NCBI RefSeq assembly: GCF_025359345.1
Contig: NZ_JANYGQ010000020.1
Coordinates: forward strand, 229,444-293,443
From: Mucilaginibacter sp.
Lineage (GTDB): Bacteria > Bacteroidota > Bacteroidia > Sphingobacteriales > Sphingobacteriaceae
DNA: 64,000 nt
Direction of reading: 5' to 3'
Under the pieces are notes generated by a model. It searched no databases and was not told the DNA's origin. It saw only the letters and a program-made list of their open reading frames with translations. A program made the position numbers and the translations under genes. How positions within the stretch are numbered: position 1 is the first letter of the stretch; each line of letters opens with the position of its first letter. Positions 27,908-35,819 of this stretch are shown piece by piece.

Positions 27908-28507
27908 TTAAAGACCAGCTACGTCATTGACGCTTAGCATAGTCATTTTGTTTTCGATGTTATGAGTGGCAGTAAAGTTGCTGCTTTTTACGTTTGACTC
28001 GATGTCCCTGTTAAGGTTTAATTCGTTTGCATAACCTTTTAAATCGGCTTTGGCATTGTCTTTTACAGTCACACTTGCGTTGAAGGCATCAAGGTTCAGG
28101 CGGGCCGAAGCGTTGTCGTGCAAGTCAACATCAAATTCAATTTTTGAAAGGCTTCCGAATGATTTTACATCTGCATTATCAAAAGCTGATATTGAGCGTA
28201 AATCGTTAGCGCTAACCCAAACTACCAGTTTTTCGGGGCTATATGAAGCGATGCGCAACACACCGTTTTTGCTCTGCACCAGGGCACTTTGTGAGTAATA
28301 TTTGTTGTAAACTATCACCTGATCGGTTGATGCATCTGATACGTAAAGCTCAACGTTTCCGCGAACTTCTATTTTGTTGATGGCGCTCACGTCAGTTAAA
28401 ACTGTGTAGGCTTGGTCGCCGGTATTTGCAATAGCTGCTTTTGTTGTATTGGCTATTCCTGTTACTAATGTTAGTGCAGTGAATATGGTTAAAAATGCGG
28501 TTTTCAT
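27908..28507 (-). CDS. DUF2807 (GIN-domain) secreted protein, copy 1
   Basis: A 199-residue protein with a signal peptide (KTAFLTIFTALTLVTGIANTTKA) and a beta-helix-like DUF2807 domain: INKIEVRGNVELYVSDAS, YYSQSALVQSKNGVLRIAS, VWVSANDLRSISAFDNADVKSFG and ARLNLDAFNASVTVKDNAKADLKG (quoted in parts). Proteins of this family are described as putative autotransporter adhesin head-like domains; function is not proven. It is about two-thirds identical by eye to the gene at 29428-30027, with the same 3' flank (ttgaacttttgcaaaag) and the same ECF-type promoter, so the two arose by duplication. Probably periplasmic or surface exposed. Confidence 0.85.
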   Translation of the reverse strand: MKTAFLTIFTALTLVTGIANTTKAAIANTGDQAYTVLTDVSAINKIEVRGNVELYVSDASTDQVIVYNKYYSQSALVQSKNGVLRIASYSPEKLVVWVSANDLRSISAFDNADVKSFGSLSKIEFDVDLHDNASARLNLDAFNASVTVKDNAKADLKGYANELNLNRDIESNVKSSNFTATHNIENKMTMLSVNDVAGL

Positions 28508-28567
28508 GACGATTATATTTTTGAATTGTAATAGTTAATTTTTCTTTGTTTTTAAATACATCTATAA

Positions 28568-28593
28568 GACGATTGCAACTTAAAAACGTTACA
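28568..28593 (-). promoter_or_regulatory. ECF-sigma-type promoter of DUF2807 copy 1
   Basis: On the minus strand TGTAACG (28593-28587) and CGTCTTA (28571-28565) are separated by 15 bases. The AAC-bearing -35 and CGTC -10 are classic for ECF sigma factors. Exactly the same boxes and spacing precede the second copy. Confidence 0.7.
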
Positions 28594-28803
28594 CCAAAGT
28601 GGTCTGTAATAGGCGTAGGGGCAGTTTTTATCGGCGAACGCCGATATTTTGTCGGTGAAAATGACGGTTAAATTACTTTGGCCGGTGAGCTTAGGCCGGC
28701 CGTGCATTGTATAGTTAATTATACATACTTATACACGTTTGCTGCTGTGTTCTTTAACGGAGCGATTTTTGATAACCTAACGCATCTATCAGCATATCAC
28801 GTA

Positions 28804-29322
28804 ATGGAAAAGCAAATTGAACGTTCACGAATCATACATTTGGGCGATACCCGGCTCCTCAAATTTTTTACTAACAATCTCGACAAGATATATTGCGCCA
28901 AGCAACACATGGTAGCGCGATTCCCGGAGATTGCCAACCAGGCATATTTTGAAGATCTGAACCACGCTATAATGGAAACGGTTGATGACGTTAAAAAACA
29001 AATCATCCGCATGGACGAGATTTACGACCGGCTTGGTGCTCAAAACAAAGCCACGGGTTGCACGGGCCTTGCCGGGATGATTGAAGAAGCTTTTACAGCG
29101 ATACACGAACAGAAAGGTGATACAGCACTAAGGGATATGGCAATATTGTTTTACCTTCAAAATATGGAGAGTATTGAGGTCGCATCGTTCCAGGTACTGC
29201 AAATGATGGCTGTAAAAATGAAAAATGCGGAGATATTGCAACTGCTGAAAGAAAACCTGGATGAAGCCAAGGACGACAGGATGTTACTATTGTTAATCAC
29301 AGCGAAATATGTTACCAGTTAA
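28804..29322 (+). CDS. DUF892 (YciE/YciF-like) ferritin-like protein
   Basis: A 172-residue all-helical protein. Start at ATG 28804 (MEKQIERSRIIHLGD); a TTG 42 codons upstream adds only hydrophobic nonsense. The segment TRLLKFFTNNLDKIYCAKQHMV, followed by PEIANQAYFEDLNHAIMETVDDVKKQ and the C-G-L-A-GMIEEAF turn, matches the DUF892 ferritin-like family, where helix residues E/H bind a di-iron centre (family knowledge). Several usual ligands are weak here (Asp, Cys and Gln replace some Glu), so metal binding is uncertain. It lies between the two DUF2807 copies on the opposite strand; YciE-type genes are usually stress induced, in line with the ECF promoters around it. Confidence 0.72.
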   Translation: MEKQIERSRIIHLGDTRLLKFFTNNLDKIYCAKQHMVARFPEIANQAYFEDLNHAIMETVDDVKKQIIRMDEIYDRLGAQNKATGCTGLAGMIEEAFTAIHEQKGDTALRDMAILFYLQNMESIEVASFQVLQMMAVKMKNAEILQLLKENLDEAKDDRMLLLLITAKYVTS

Positions 29323-29360
29323 AACATAAATCGAGTATAAATTCCGTTAATCCCGGGCAC

Positions 29361-29393
29361 AAAAAAAGCCACTTGCTTCAAAACAAATGGCTT
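29361..29393 (-). terminator. Imperfect terminator of the second DUF2807 gene
   Basis: An imperfect hairpin with GCCA/TGGC base and an A run (T run on the minus strand). It aligns with the better-formed terminator at 27843-27871, followed by the same ttgaacttttgcaaaag motif. Confidence 0.55.
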
Positions 29394-29427
29394 CCGTAAT
29401 ATATGTTGAACTTTTGCAAAAGTCGGC

Positions 29428-30027
29428 TTACATGCCTATCAACTCCTGGTTGAAATCGGCGGCGAAACTTAATTTATTTTCAGTGCGGTGAGCAGCAGAA
29501 AAATTGTTGCTTTTTACATTCGACTCGATATCCCTGTTAAGGTTTAATTGATTTGCAGTCCCGGTTAACACAGCCTTAGCGTTATCTTTTACAGTTACAT
29601 CGGCTGTAAAGGCATCAAGATTTAACTTTGCAGATGCACTGTCGTGCAAGTCGATAGCAAACTCAATTTTTGACACGTTACCGAATGATTTTACTTCGGC
29701 ATTGTCATATGCTGATATTTCGCGCAGGTCATTGGCACTTACCCAAACAACTAATTTTTCGTTTTTGTATGACGTGATGCGTAACACACCATTTTTGTTT
29801 TGCACCAGGGCACTTTCTGAATAGTATTTGTTGTAAACTTTAACCTGGTCGGTTGATGCGTCAGAAACAAACAGTTCAACATTGCCGTGAACTTCAATTT
29901 TGTTTATAGCCCCTTTATCATTTAAAACAGTGTAAGTGTCATCTTTTATGGTACTGGCGTAGGTTGTTGTTGTTAATCCAAAAACTACAGCTAACATTGT
30001 AATTGCGGAAAAAATTTTGGTTTTCAT
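29428..30027 (-). CDS. DUF2807 (GIN-domain) secreted protein, copy 2
   Basis: A 199-residue paralogue of the protein at 27908-28507: signal peptide (KTKIFSAITMLAVVFGLTTTTYA), then INKIEVHGNVELFVSDASTD, YYSESALVQNKNGVLRITS, SANDLREISAYDNAEVKSFG and KLNLDAFTADVTVKDNAKAV. Equal length, the same order of motifs, and matching ECF-type promoter and 3' flank show a duplication of gene plus regulatory DNA with a ferritin-like gene now between the copies. Differences are concentrated in the first 35 and last 20 residues. Confidence 0.85.
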   Translation of the reverse strand: MKTKIFSAITMLAVVFGLTTTTYASTIKDDTYTVLNDKGAINKIEVHGNVELFVSDASTDQVKVYNKYYSESALVQNKNGVLRITSYKNEKLVVWVSANDLREISAYDNAEVKSFGNVSKIEFAIDLHDSASAKLNLDAFTADVTVKDNAKAVLTGTANQLNLNRDIESNVKSNNFSAAHRTENKLSFAADFNQELIGM

Positions 30028-30544
30028 TTTTTTATTTATTATTATTGTGATTCTAAACTTTCTGTATTCCTCTTGTTTTGAAATACATCCATAAGACGAG
30101 GCCGGATTTAAAACGTTACAGTAAAAATTACTTAGTAGACCAACGCCTTGTTTTCGACTGCAAAGGTGCGACTTTTATCTACCAACATTTATCATCTTAG
30201 TGTAAGAATCACACAAGACTGGCTATTAAATTTCTCAAGCTATTGTTTATATTAAATTCCTGTTTTACAGTTACTTATGATATATTTTTGATAGTAAAAG
30301 AGGTCTGGGTAAGGTTTTTTTTAATGTTATTTGAAAAAATGGATTTTTTTGGCGGCGTAAAACCTCGGGGAAGCTGATGTTTTTTTGCCGGATTACCGCG
30401 TTTTGCAGTATTTGTAAATTCAGCCAGTATTGATTAAAATTCATGAAATAATAGCCCGCAAAACCTTCGAAGTTTTATCAACTTTGTAAGTTCTGCGGGA
30501 TATAGTAGAAGAGATAATGTCGAAATTCTTACGGCGGAAAGAAA
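30028..30544. promoter_or_regulatory. Gene-free 517-base spacer; ECF-type promoter of DUF2807 copy 2
   Basis: No gene is seen. On the minus strand TGTAACG (30120-30114) and CGTCTTA (30098-30092), 15 bases apart, form the promoter of the DUF2807 copy 2. Near 30451-30503 a CCCGCA...TGCGGG inverted repeat encloses cttcgaagtttt; it may terminate the convergent-side transcript or be an interspersed repeat. The remainder is AT-rich without recognisable content. Confidence 0.6.
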
Positions 30545-31915
30545 TTAGGCCGATAATTCAGCAAAATATTTATGAAAAAGCGGGATGGTTTCAATTCCCT
30601 TATAGTAGTTATACACGTCGTATTTTTCGTTAGGCGAATGCAGGGCATCGCTGTCGAGGCCAAAGCCCATTAAAACGGTCTTAAGGCCAAGTTCGGCTTC
30701 AAACAAAGCCACGATAGGGATGCTGCCGCCGCCACGGGTTGGTATCGGGTCTTTACCGAACGATTCCTTTATGGCCATCTGTGCAGCCTTGTAGGCGATA
30801 CTGTCGGTTGGTGTAACAGCAGGTTCGCCGCCATGATGGGGCTTAACACTAATTTTTACCGATTTAGGCGCAATTTTTTCAAAGTGTGCAGTAAAGAGTT
30901 GAGTTATCTCATCCGATACCTGGTTTGGCACCAATCGCATCGAGATTTTTGCAAATGCTTTTGATGGCAATACAGTTTTGGCGCCTTCGCCAATATAGCC
31001 GCCCCAAATGCCGTTTACTTCCAGGGTAGGACGTGTGCCTGTACGTTCGAAAGTGGTATAGCCTTTTTCGCCCCAAAGCTCATTAACTTCAAGATCCTTT
31101 TTATATTCAGCCTCATCATACGGCGCATTGTTTAAGGCTTTGCGTTCTGCCTCGGTTAGTTCAATTACCTTGTCGTAGAAACCTGGTATGGTGATGTGAT
31201 TATTTTCGTCGTGCATCGACGCTATCATTTTAGCAAGTATTGTAGCAGGGTTTGCAACCGCGCCACCATATACGCCTGAATGTAAATCGCGGTTTGGCCC
31301 GGTTACTTCAACTTCTAAATAGGAGAGGCCCCGCAGGCCGGTTTCCAGCGAGGGATGCTCCATGCTGATCATTGAGGTATCTGAAATCAATACCACATCG
31401 GCCTTTAGGCGTGATTTGTTTTGTTTTACAAATATGCCCAGGTTTGATGAGCCTACTTCTTCTTCGCCCTCAATCATGAATTTAATATTACAGGGCAGCG
31501 TATTTGTTTGCATCATCAGCTCAAAAGCTTTTACATGCATATAGAATTGGCCCTTATCGTCGCAGGCACCGCGTGCGTATATTTTACCATCGCGGATGGT
31601 GGGCTCAAAAGGAGGTGTTTTCCAAAGCTCCAGCGGATCGGGTGGCTGAACGTCATAATGGCCGTAAACTAATACAGTGGGTTTTGAGGCATCAATAATT
31701 TTTTCGCCATAAATAATAGGATAGCCGGCGGTTTGGCAAACTTCCACATTATCGGCTCCGGATGCATGTAGTTTTTCGGCCACAAATTCTGCCGTTTTTA
31801 GCACATCGGCTTTATACTTCGGGTCGGCGCTTACAGACGGGAAACGAAGAAGGTCAAATAATTCATCCAGCAAACGTTCCCTGTGCTGGTCAACATATTC
31901 TTTAATAAGCTGCAT
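30545..31915 (-). CDS. M20 family metallopeptidase (dipeptidase)
   Basis: A 456-residue cytosolic zinc peptidase. Start at 31915 (MQLIKEYVDQHRERL) rather than 31924. The metal-binding segments are visible: TVLVYGHYDVQPPDP (first ligand His), YARGACDDKGQFYMH (bridging Asp), IEGEEEVGSSNL (catalytic Glu and ligand Glu), VVLISDTSM (Asp ligand) and DALHSPNEKYD (last His). The dimerisation lid lies between about 200 and 350. Family members hydrolyse dipeptides such as Xaa-His or D-amino-acid dipeptides. It is monocistronic, and no signal peptide is present. Confidence 0.92.
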   Translation of the reverse strand: MQLIKEYVDQHRERLLDELFDLLRFPSVSADPKYKADVLKTAEFVAEKLHASGADNVEVCQTAGYPIIYGEKIIDASKPTVLVYGHYDVQPPDPLELWKTPPFEPTIRDGKIYARGACDDKGQFYMHVKAFELMMQTNTLPCNIKFMIEGEEEVGSSNLGIFVKQNKSRLKADVVLISDTSMISMEHPSLETGLRGLSYLEVEVTGPNRDLHSGVYGGAVANPATILAKMIASMHDENNHITIPGFYDKVIELTEAERKALNNAPYDEAEYKKDLEVNELWGEKGYTTFERTGTRPTLEVNGIWGGYIGEGAKTVLPSKAFAKISMRLVPNQVSDEITQLFTAHFEKIAPKSVKISVKPHHGGEPAVTPTDSIAYKAAQMAIKESFGKDPIPTRGGGSIPIVALFEAELGLKTVLMGFGLDSDALHSPNEKYDVYNYYKGIETIPLFHKYFAELSA

Positions 31916-32017
31916 AAATAACAATTTGAAGCAAATATAGGATTTGTTTGACGAGATTACAGGGAGCCTATTAACGATTTATAGAGGGTAGGATTAGGTG
32001 TGAAATAAAATATCGGG

Positions 32018-32052
32018 CAAAAAAAATAGCTTCCTAAAAAAGAAGCTATTTC
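32018..32052 (-). terminator. Terminator downstream of the DKHNTGSSD repeat gene
   Basis: AAATAGCTTC pairs with GAAGCTATTT; on the minus strand the stem is followed by a run of T. It lies about 115 bases after the stop of the repeat-protein gene. Confidence 0.7.
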
Positions 32053-32166
32053 CAATATTAAAAGTCCTTAAAGTCCAAAAAAATTGTTTCAGTAGAAAAA
32101 AGTTTGGCAAAAAAATAGCAATTAAGGCTACTTATAGCCAGTAAAAATTGGTATTTAAGATCAGGC

Positions 32167-32643
32167 TTAAGCTAAGTCTGAGCTTCCGGTGTTGTGCTTG
32201 TCTAACAAATCAGAACTTCCGGTATTGTGTTTGTCTGATAAATCAGAGCTACCAGTGTTGTGTTTGTCAGTAGCAGCAAAATCAGAACTACCAGTGTTGT
32301 GCTTGTCCATTAAATCAGAACTACCGGTATTGTGTTTGTCTGATAAATCAGAGCTGCCGGTGTTGTGCTTGTCAGCCGCAAAATCGGAGCTACCAGTGTT
32401 GTGCTTGTCCATAAGGTCAGAGCTACCAGTGTTGTGTTTGTCTGATAAATCAGAACTACCGGTATTGTGCTTGTCCATAAGGTCAGAGCTACCGGTGTTG
32501 TGTTTGTCTGATAAATCAGAGCTACCCGTGTTATGCTTGTCCTGGATGGTGGTTTGAGTTGCAGATACGTTTTTAGCGAGCACCGAATTTGAGAGAGTTG
32601 CTGCGCTTAAAACAATCACTGCTGAAAATAGTAATTTTTTCAT
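32167..32643 (-). CDS. Secreted protein of eleven DKHNTGSSD repeats
   Basis: A 158-residue protein of unknown family. A signal peptide (KKLLFSAVIVLSAATLSNSVLA, cleavage likely after VLA at 23) is followed by a short linker and then, from residue 35 to the end, 11 direct repeats of DKHNTGSSD plus a two- to four-residue variable spacer: LS, LM, LS, LM, FAA, LS, LM, FAAT, LS, LL, LA. The nine-residue core is invariant, whereas its codons vary (AAA/AAG, AAC/AAT, GGT/GGA/GGC, AGC/AGT), so the peptide and not the DNA is being conserved. No Cys, no membrane anchor. It could be a repeat adhesin, a metal-binding exoprotein (Asp/His/Asn rich) or a polyprotein of short peptides; none is proven. It diverges from a TPR sensor-like gene. 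Confidence 0.85.
   Translation of the reverse strand: MKKLLFSAVIVLSAATLSNSVLAKNVSATQTTIQDKHNTGSSDLSDKHNTGSSDLMDKHNTGSSDLSDKHNTGSSDLMDKHNTGSSDFAADKHNTGSSDLSDKHNTGSSDLMDKHNTGSSDFAATDKHNTGSSDLSDKHNTGSSDLLDKHNTGSSDLA
32170..32541. repeat. 33-39 nt coding tandem repeats (11 units)
   Basis: Direct repeats inside the preceding gene. Units are 33 nt (nine of them), 36 nt and 39 nt, always in frame. Synonymous differences between units show they are not a recent slippage product. Confidence 0.9.
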
Positions 32644-33195
32644 ACTGAGTGTTTAACGATTTTGTTTTAAATATTAATGGTATACTAATTTGTTGTATGC
32701 TGTTTAGTGCTGATAAATTAGTTTTATCCACGCGTATCTTTTTTAAAGATGTTTGCGTACAAAGGCGTAGAAACACTGTATGGAAAAATTGCAGGTGGTG
32801 CATTGCGCGCCGCTGTGAGATTGTAGCTGCATAAATTTTATGCAATAAATATTGGCGTCAACATAAATTGAAGCCCGCAAAAACAAGATGTGTTAAAAAA
32901 TCAGGTTTTTAAATACTACAATGTCAAAGTGCTTATTTCCAGGAAGTTAATATTGATTTGAGCGTAGTCGGGGCCTCGTTTTAGTGCGTAAACAGCCTTA
33001 ATTTAACCCCTTACAACAATTCTTTATCAATTTGACTTCGGTGTCAAATAATTTATCAGCATCAAATGTAGTAAATGTTTTTTAATAAAGCAAATTAAAT
33101 TCGACTTAATTAATAAAGTACTTTTAAGCCGTAAAATATTTAAAGTAATTTGAATAAATTATAACCTTATAGCCAATTGAACGTAATAGTACCCA
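32644..33195. promoter_or_regulatory. 552-base divergent control region
   Basis: No gene seen. It separates the repeat protein from the TPR/H-box gene and must hold both promoters. A small hairpin with ATTTGAC (33030-33036) and GTCAAAT (33043-33049) around TTCGGT is visible, and TACTTTTA at 33119-33126 resembles a -7 element for the plus strand with one mismatch. Confidence 0.45.
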
Positions 33196-34629
33196 ATGAA
33201 GAAATATTTGATATTTATTTTCTATATTCTGTTTGCTTGTTTCGCCTATGCTGATGATACAAAAGCTGTTGGTAAGGATACAAGCAGCGTGATTGAATTG
33301 AATACGCAAGGATTTAAAATGCGCCTTACCAGCCCCGAGCAAACCATTGCCGATGGTACTAAGGCATTGAACATTGCCACCAAAATAGGTTATAAGAGAG
33401 GCATGGCCGAATCGCACAGGGTAATTGGTGTGGGATATTATTATATAGACGAATCGGTTAAAGCCATACACAACTATCTGACTTCGCTGAACTACTTTAT
33501 GGAAATTAAAGATTTGGCAGGTGAAGGCAGAGTGTATAATAATATAGGTAACTTATACCGCAATACCGACTACGACCTTTCGCTTGAATTTTTTAACAAA
33601 ACCCTGGTTATTGCAAAGCAACTTAACGATAAACCTTTAACTGCCGGTATTTATAACAATATCGGTACTGTTTATTATCATAAAAACAGTTTTTACCAGG
33701 CCCTGAATTATTATAATAAAAGCGACCAGCTTTTTACCGAACTAAAAGATTCGGTGAACATTGTGCAACTGATGGAAAATAAAGGTGTAATTTATTTTAA
33801 CCTGCACCAGTATGATAAAGCCGAGACACTGCTTTTAAAGGCAAATAAGGAAGCCAGGCAATTGGATTTAAACGAAACCGTGGCCAGTATCGATTTAACA
33901 CTTGCTGAGCTTTACACGGCTCAAAACAGGTTTGTTGACGCCGAAAAAATAATTGAAGAAGGCGTTGTGTTTGCCGGTATGATTAAGAGCGATAAAATTA
34001 AATCGGATTTTGAGTACACAAGCTACCAGATGGAACTAAAGCGCAAAAATTATGAAAAAGCTTTAGGTTACCTGCGGCATATTTATGCACAGGATAGCGT
34101 TACATTTAAGCAAGGTACCTCGGTACAAATAAAAATGATGGAGGAGCAGGTTAAACAACAAGCCCGCCAAAAGGAAAACGAAATTTTAGTACAGCGCCAG
34201 GCTAACGACCGCATCAGGTTTTGGGCGGTTGCTGTAGTTGCCGGTTTGTTGCTGATGCTGGTTGGCTTGCTGATAAGCAACGTAAAACGCAAGGCAAAAA
34301 CCAACGAACAACTCACCGATCTTAATGCCGAGGTGTCACGACAAAAAGATAACCTCGACCGGATAAACCATCACCTGGAAGAAATTATTGACGAACGTAC
34401 CAAAGATCTCCAGATAAAAAACAAAAAACTATCCGAATACTCATCTTACCTCTCGCACCAGATACGGGGCCCTATCGCCACACTTAAGGGGCTAATGAAC
34501 CTGGAGAAAGAAGGGCTTGTTGACCAACCTGAATGTATTAAAATGATGAACAAATGTGTAGGCGAGATCGACAACAAGATTATCGAAATGAGCGATATGT
34601 TGCATGATCCTGTTAAGACGAGCCTTTAA
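33196..34629 (+). CDS. TPR membrane protein with H-box dimerisation domain but no kinase ATPase domain
   Basis: A 477-residue protein. After a signal peptide (KKYLIFIFYILFACFAYA) come five to six tetratricopeptide repeats (about 60-310; GRVYNNIGNLYRNTDYDLSLEFF, GIYNNIGTVYYHKNSFYQALNYY), a coiled segment, one membrane helix (about 342-362) and a cytoplasmic coiled coil leading to SSYLSHQIRGPIATLKGL. This is a recognisable HisKA H-box with His 421. The protein stops 56 residues later at a genuine end, before any N, G1 or G2 box, so there is no ATP-binding domain. It may be phosphorylated in trans, compete as a dimer partner, or be a degenerate kinase. No kinase gene is adjacent. Confidence 0.82.
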   Translation: MKKYLIFIFYILFACFAYADDTKAVGKDTSSVIELNTQGFKMRLTSPEQTIADGTKALNIATKIGYKRGMAESHRVIGVGYYYIDESVKAIHNYLTSLNYFMEIKDLAGEGRVYNNIGNLYRNTDYDLSLEFFNKTLVIAKQLNDKPLTAGIYNNIGTVYYHKNSFYQALNYYNKSDQLFTELKDSVNIVQLMENKGVIYFNLHQYDKAETLLLKANKEARQLDLNETVASIDLTLAELYTAQNRFVDAEKIIEEGVVFAGMIKSDKIKSDFEYTSYQMELKRKNYEKALGYLRHIYAQDSVTFKQGTSVQIKMMEEQVKQQARQKENEILVQRQANDRIRFWAVAVVAGLLLMLVGLLISNVKRKAKTNEQLTDLNAEVSRQKDNLDRINHHLEEIIDERTKDLQIKNKKLSEYSSYLSHQIRGPIATLKGLMNLEKEGLVDQPECIKMMNKCVGEIDNKIIEMSDMLHDPVKTSL

Positions 34630-34800
34630 GTTCATGGTTAATGGTTCATAGATCATAGTAGAAGAGAATCAAGAACCAAGAGTCAAGAGCCAAGAAGAAT
34701 CAAGATAGGACGAAATCGCAAAGTTTAATTCCTGGTTAAGTCCGCAACGCCGCCTCCGCAGCTGCCATGAACTGTGAACTATCGCACCATGAACTAAACA
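34629..34800. repeat. Word-repeat spacer (gttcatgg and agaatcaag families)
   Basis: After the TPR gene there are gttcatggttaatggttcatag words, then agaatcaagaaccaagagtc words, and finally complementary catgaactgtgaactatcg words at the right. It lies between convergent genes. Confidence 0.55.
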
Positions 34801-34801
34801 T

Positions 34802-35095
34802 CTACACCGCCAGCGGCCAGTTGGAATGGATCTGCGCCTCAATTAAACCAAGATATAAACAATACCAGGCTATCATGTGGAGTATCAGCAGTTCGCGGTG
34901 CTTTTTGTAGCCCTTGGTTTCAAACGCAAGGGTTTCGCCACTTGTCGTCACAAAAAAACGCCTCTCGCCATTGCTGGGTATAAAGCGCGATTTTAAAAGA
35001 TCGACTACTTTTACCTTTAGTTTGCTTTTAGGGTCATGAATAATTTCACCTTGCGGGGTATCGGTTTTTGGAATTGATATCAGATAGTTCGACAT
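34802..35095 (-). CDS. Hypothetical protein, 97 aa
   Basis: A 97-residue ORF I do not recognise. The N-terminal two-thirds is basic (HDPKSKLKVKVVDLLKSRFI) with a strand-rich FFVTTSGETLAFETKG; the C-terminal third (LLILHMIAWYCLYLGLI) is hydrophobic and could be one membrane helix. No frame-disrupting features; codon use is like its neighbours. It follows the XRE regulator gene on the same strand by about 190 bases, with a hairpin between them. Confidence 0.55.
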   Translation of the reverse strand: MSNYLISIPKTDTPQGEIIHDPKSKLKVKVVDLLKSRFIPSNGERRFFVTTSGETLAFETKGYKKHRELLILHMIAWYCLYLGLIEAQIHSNWPLAV

Positions 35096-35136
35096 GGCAG
35101 ATGGGTTATTTGCCAGAACATTACAATTTCTACTCC

Positions 35137-35173
35137 AAAACCGGCCAGAGTTTTATCCCTGGCCGGTTTTTTT
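35137..35173. terminator. Strong hairpin terminator, orientation unclear
   Basis: AAAACCGGCCAG pairs perfectly with CTGGCCGGTTTT (12 bp) over a ten-base loop. The longer T run is on the plus strand, although no plus-strand gene ends here; read on the minus strand it would close the XRE gene with only four T. Confidence 0.8.
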
Positions 35174-35288
35174 GTATAATATTAGTGGAATACGAGTAAA
35201 ATTTTAAAAAGAAAACATCATCAAACGTCCCCAAACATGTAAGTGTTGAGGACATTAGTGTAATGTTTAATGAACAATCTTGTAAAAG

Positions 35289-35672
35289 TTAAACCATAGC
35301 AGGTATCCTGTTCCTCAATTCTTCGTACAATAATATAACCTTGCGTTGCAGGTTTGCAATCTCGGCCTCACGGTCAACAATCTTCTTTTGGGCAATGCTC
35401 AAATGCGAAACCTGCGGCTCCATGTCTTCGGCATCAAGCGCCAAAAGGTTAACCACGTTTACTTCGTAAATGTTTGCGATCTGCTCAAGGCGCGACAGGT
35501 TGATATCGGTAACACCGGTTTCAATCTTCGAAAAAGCAGGGATCGAAATGCCCAGACGGTTGGCTACGTCTTCCTGGCTCCAGCCACGCTGATGACGGAT
35601 GGTACGGATGTTCTTACCAACCGATTTGTTGGTCTTCTTTTTAAGATTTTCAGTCATAATTAGTTTACTCAA
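35289..35672 (-). CDS. XRE-family helix-turn-helix regulator
   Basis: A 127-residue protein. Residues 18-75 form a Cro/C1-type HTH (GKNIRTIRHQRGWSQEDVA, then LGISIPAFSKIETGVTDIN), followed by a C-terminal amphipathic coiled coil (about 88-122; SIAQKKIVDREAEIANLQRK) that could mediate dimerisation. Start at 35672; an ATG five codons in is also possible. No effector domain is visible. Similar stand-alone XRE proteins with a coil tail are common in Sphingobacteriaceae. Target unknown; there are no phage genes nearby. Confidence 0.88.
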   Translation of the reverse strand: MSKLIMTENLKKKTNKSVGKNIRTIRHQRGWSQEDVANRLGISIPAFSKIETGVTDINLSRLEQIANIYEVNVVNLLALDAEDMEPQVSHLSIAQKKIVDREAEIANLQRKVILLYEELRNRIPAMV

Positions 35673-35819
35673 TAGTTTAAATTATAATAAAGGATTTAAA
35701 TAAACATTCAAAACCTATGCCATATTAATTAATGGGTAAACGGCATTGCTATTCAATTAATAAATGTATTATGGGGAAAATGCGGGGAATGTTTTCTACA
35801 GACGTAGGAAAAAATTTGC

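Noticed and set aside
28678..28803. TTG-initiated extension of the ferritin-like protein
   Set aside because: The extension has no family match; ATG 28804 gives the expected start length.
32170..32541. Regular 33-base repeats resembling a CRISPR array
   Set aside because: Units are contiguous, always in frame with the signal-peptide ORF, and lack unique spacers; they encode an invariant peptide.
32189..32557. Long antisense ORF across the repeat gene (KSELPVLCLS repeats)
   Set aside because: It is the stop-free shadow of the repeated codons, and has no start region, signal peptide or conservation argument.
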